Shown one piece after another: positions 63,601-64,000 of a DNA stretch of 64,000 nucleotides (positions within the stretch are counted from its first letter, which is position 1; the number at the start of each line of letters is the position of its first letter). Source of the stretch: Cryoendolithus antarcticus (taxonomy: Eukaryota > Ascomycota > Dothideomycetes > Cladosporiales > Cladosporiaceae); contig NAJO01000009.1 of assembly GCA_002077065.1 (NCBI GenBank), positions 1,116,001 to 1,180,000 on the forward strand. Direction: 5' to 3'. The notes under the pieces are model-generated. The model had not been told where the DNA came from and made no database searches. It saw only the letters and a list, made by a program, of their open reading frames with translations. The position numbers were made by a program, and so were the translations under genes.

Positions 63601-64000
63601 CGCATCGATGTGAGCGAAGTCTTCGACTCCTGGGATGACTTCAAGAACAAGAAGGTGCCACTTCAACAATTCCAGCCGAACGACATTCTCGATGTCAAGA
63701 TTCTTGGGATCCACGACTCGCGAAACCATCGCTTTCTACCGATCACGAACCGTCAGAACAAGAACCCGGTGTATGAGCTTTCTGCGAAGAAGAGCCGAGT
63801 ACAAGACGGCGATAGCAGTCTGCTCGGCGGGCTTGAGGGCATCAGCGCTGGTGAGAGCCATCTGGCTTTCGTCAACAACCATGGCGATGACTGCGTTTGG
63901 GTGAACCTCAGCCCTAGCGTGAGAGGTCGCGTTGCGTTGATGGACTTGTCGGACGATGTTGGTATGTTGAATGATCTGTCAAAGCACTTTGGCATCGGCT
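60682..64000 (+). CDS. RRP5: rRNA biogenesis protein RRP5, 5' part (runs off the window)
   Basis: The open frame covers 1,106 codons without a stop to the window edge, so the gene is cut at its 3' end. A basic N-terminus (SSTKRKAITDDRPQKRVKAA) and acidic tract are followed by successive S1 RNA-binding domains. Recognisable are TLVPGSIVLGRVTGVTGKDV, the Gly-Val-Ile-Met-Asp-Leu-Gly type unit near 61,500, VGEVVQGKVDRLLLGG, and KKGNKVHGFVRSVTPEG. RRP5 is a nucleolar protein with 10-12 S1 domains and a C-terminal TPR part that links early pre-40S and pre-60S cleavage (A0-A2 and A3). The visible part contains the S1 array only; the TPR half must lie beyond 64,000. Confidence 0.93.
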   Translation, partial: MSSTKRKAITDDRPQKRVKAAKPEAESRPAKSGAKPAKENRPPKPEPNERRGPVKSVLQQEERSFPRGGASVLTPIETKQIQAQAEKDVLFEQQTGEKPVRDEDDDLFDDVAEAPVKQKRQARKEDDGEKKVAATRIQGLSYKTLVPGSIVLGRVTGVTGKDVAVALANNLTGYVPITAVSERLNRRISDLLAEDVQEDDDDDDTDVDLKKLFFEGQWLRAKVTSTGHDSTDQKAKRHIELSVDPVQVNGGLEADSVVTHSMLQASVRSVEDHGVIMDLGLATDGVRGFISKKELGAAYKLEELEEGQVMMCLVTGKGSDGKVLKLSPDAARFSAHIGNKQAPVVTEAPIVDAYLPGTAVEVLVTECSHGGVVGKLMGMVNVTADLVHSGVGEDEDLSVKYKISSKIKARIIWSLPGDDGARKLGVSLLEILTTLPPPPDRLPENANPKLKALATSASQKFPNSATIEDAKVTQVIQDRGIHLALPSLTGQSGATAFAHISQVSDARVESLSSTTGSFKVGSSHKVRVLSFNPIDGLYYVSLKQSILDQAYLRLEDVAVGEVVQGKVDRLLLGGSKGITGVLVKLSDSITGLVPEMHLSDARLEHPERKFRDGFPITVRVLSIDLDRRQIRLTAKKSLVSDTESAIWSNYESLQPEMESKGTIVNLLDKGAVVQFFGDVRAWLPVSEMSEAYVERPDRHFRIGQTVTARVVLVSSETKEMKVSCKTGGDIDDEQQDAWEAVQGGQIVSATVTEKTLDSVLVDLENGLKGIVRAAHLLDGSAAKAESALKRIRVGQKLTDLLVLNKFARSRQVMLTNKPGLVEDAKKGALIRSFKDVKKGNKVHGFVRSVTPEGVYVEFANGTVGLVLKTHLAPEMLGQAAFGLRKDQSVTPWVLNVDAVKERFLLSLREQNVDTPAAAPAASQSAADAPELVNPVDPALTTTADLSLHTVTKARVASVKGTQINVRLADNAHGRIDVSEVFDSWDDFKNKKVPLQQFQPNDILDVKILGIHDSRNHRFLPITNRQNKNPVYELSAKKSRVQDGDSSLLGGLEGISAGESHLAFVNNHGDDCVWVNLSPSVRGRVALMDLSDDVGMLNDLSKHFGIG

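Overview
The window is nuclear DNA of a filamentous ascomycete (Pezizomycotina, probably Dothideomycetes). The evidence is compact genes with few introns, mostly 50-64 bases long with GT..AG ends and CTGAC/CTAAC-type branch sites, together with a fungal-only gene set: HET-domain genes, a KTR-type mannosyltransferase, an Alb1 ribosome-export factor, a type II NADH dehydrogenase, and a GPI-anchored Ser/Ala-rich wall protein. The order is inferred from the general character of the proteins and was not tested by a search. No bacterial operons, rRNA, tRNA, CRISPR arrays or intact transposons were seen.

Layout. 1-3.4 kb: no supportable gene. 3.4-12.7 kb: membrane-anchored deubiquitinase (Ubp1/USP30 type) divergent from Alb1, an MFS anion:cation symporter, a mitochondrial alternative NADH dehydrogenase, and a secreted GPI-type protein. 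14-17.4 kb: three lineage-specific unknowns, one with a frame break. 17.8-23.2 kb: housekeeping membrane-traffic and proteolysis genes (Rav2/Rogdi, a rhomboid protease, sorting nexin Mvp1). 23.2-35.7 kb: an accessory stretch holding a HET-domain gene, a putative zinc-finger regulator, a KTR mannosyltransferase, a decayed second HET gene and a small unknown, separated by gene-poor DNA. 35.8-51.8 kb: sugar transporter, Ydj1-type DnaJ, mitochondrial glutamyl-tRNA synthetase, a protein resembling the meiotic break factor Mei4/Rec24, an acidic unknown, the Pub1/TIA1-like RNA-binding protein, MPP alpha, and the FHA-RING ligase Dma1. 52.4-54.4 kb: secreted GH43 glycosidase. 54.6-57.8 kb: two tandem paralogous zinc-finger genes. 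58.4 kb to the end: Cdt2 and the start of RRP5, sharing a 249-base promoter that carries an MluI cell-cycle box.

The most unusual items are: the tandem zinc-finger paralogs, whose single intron is only 34-35 bases and sits at the same position and phase in both copies; the two HET-domain loci, one partly decayed; the Mei4-like gene; and the MCB-type site shared by Cdt2 and RRP5. Exon joins were worked out by hand from reading frame, splice consensus and protein continuity. No RNA evidence was available.
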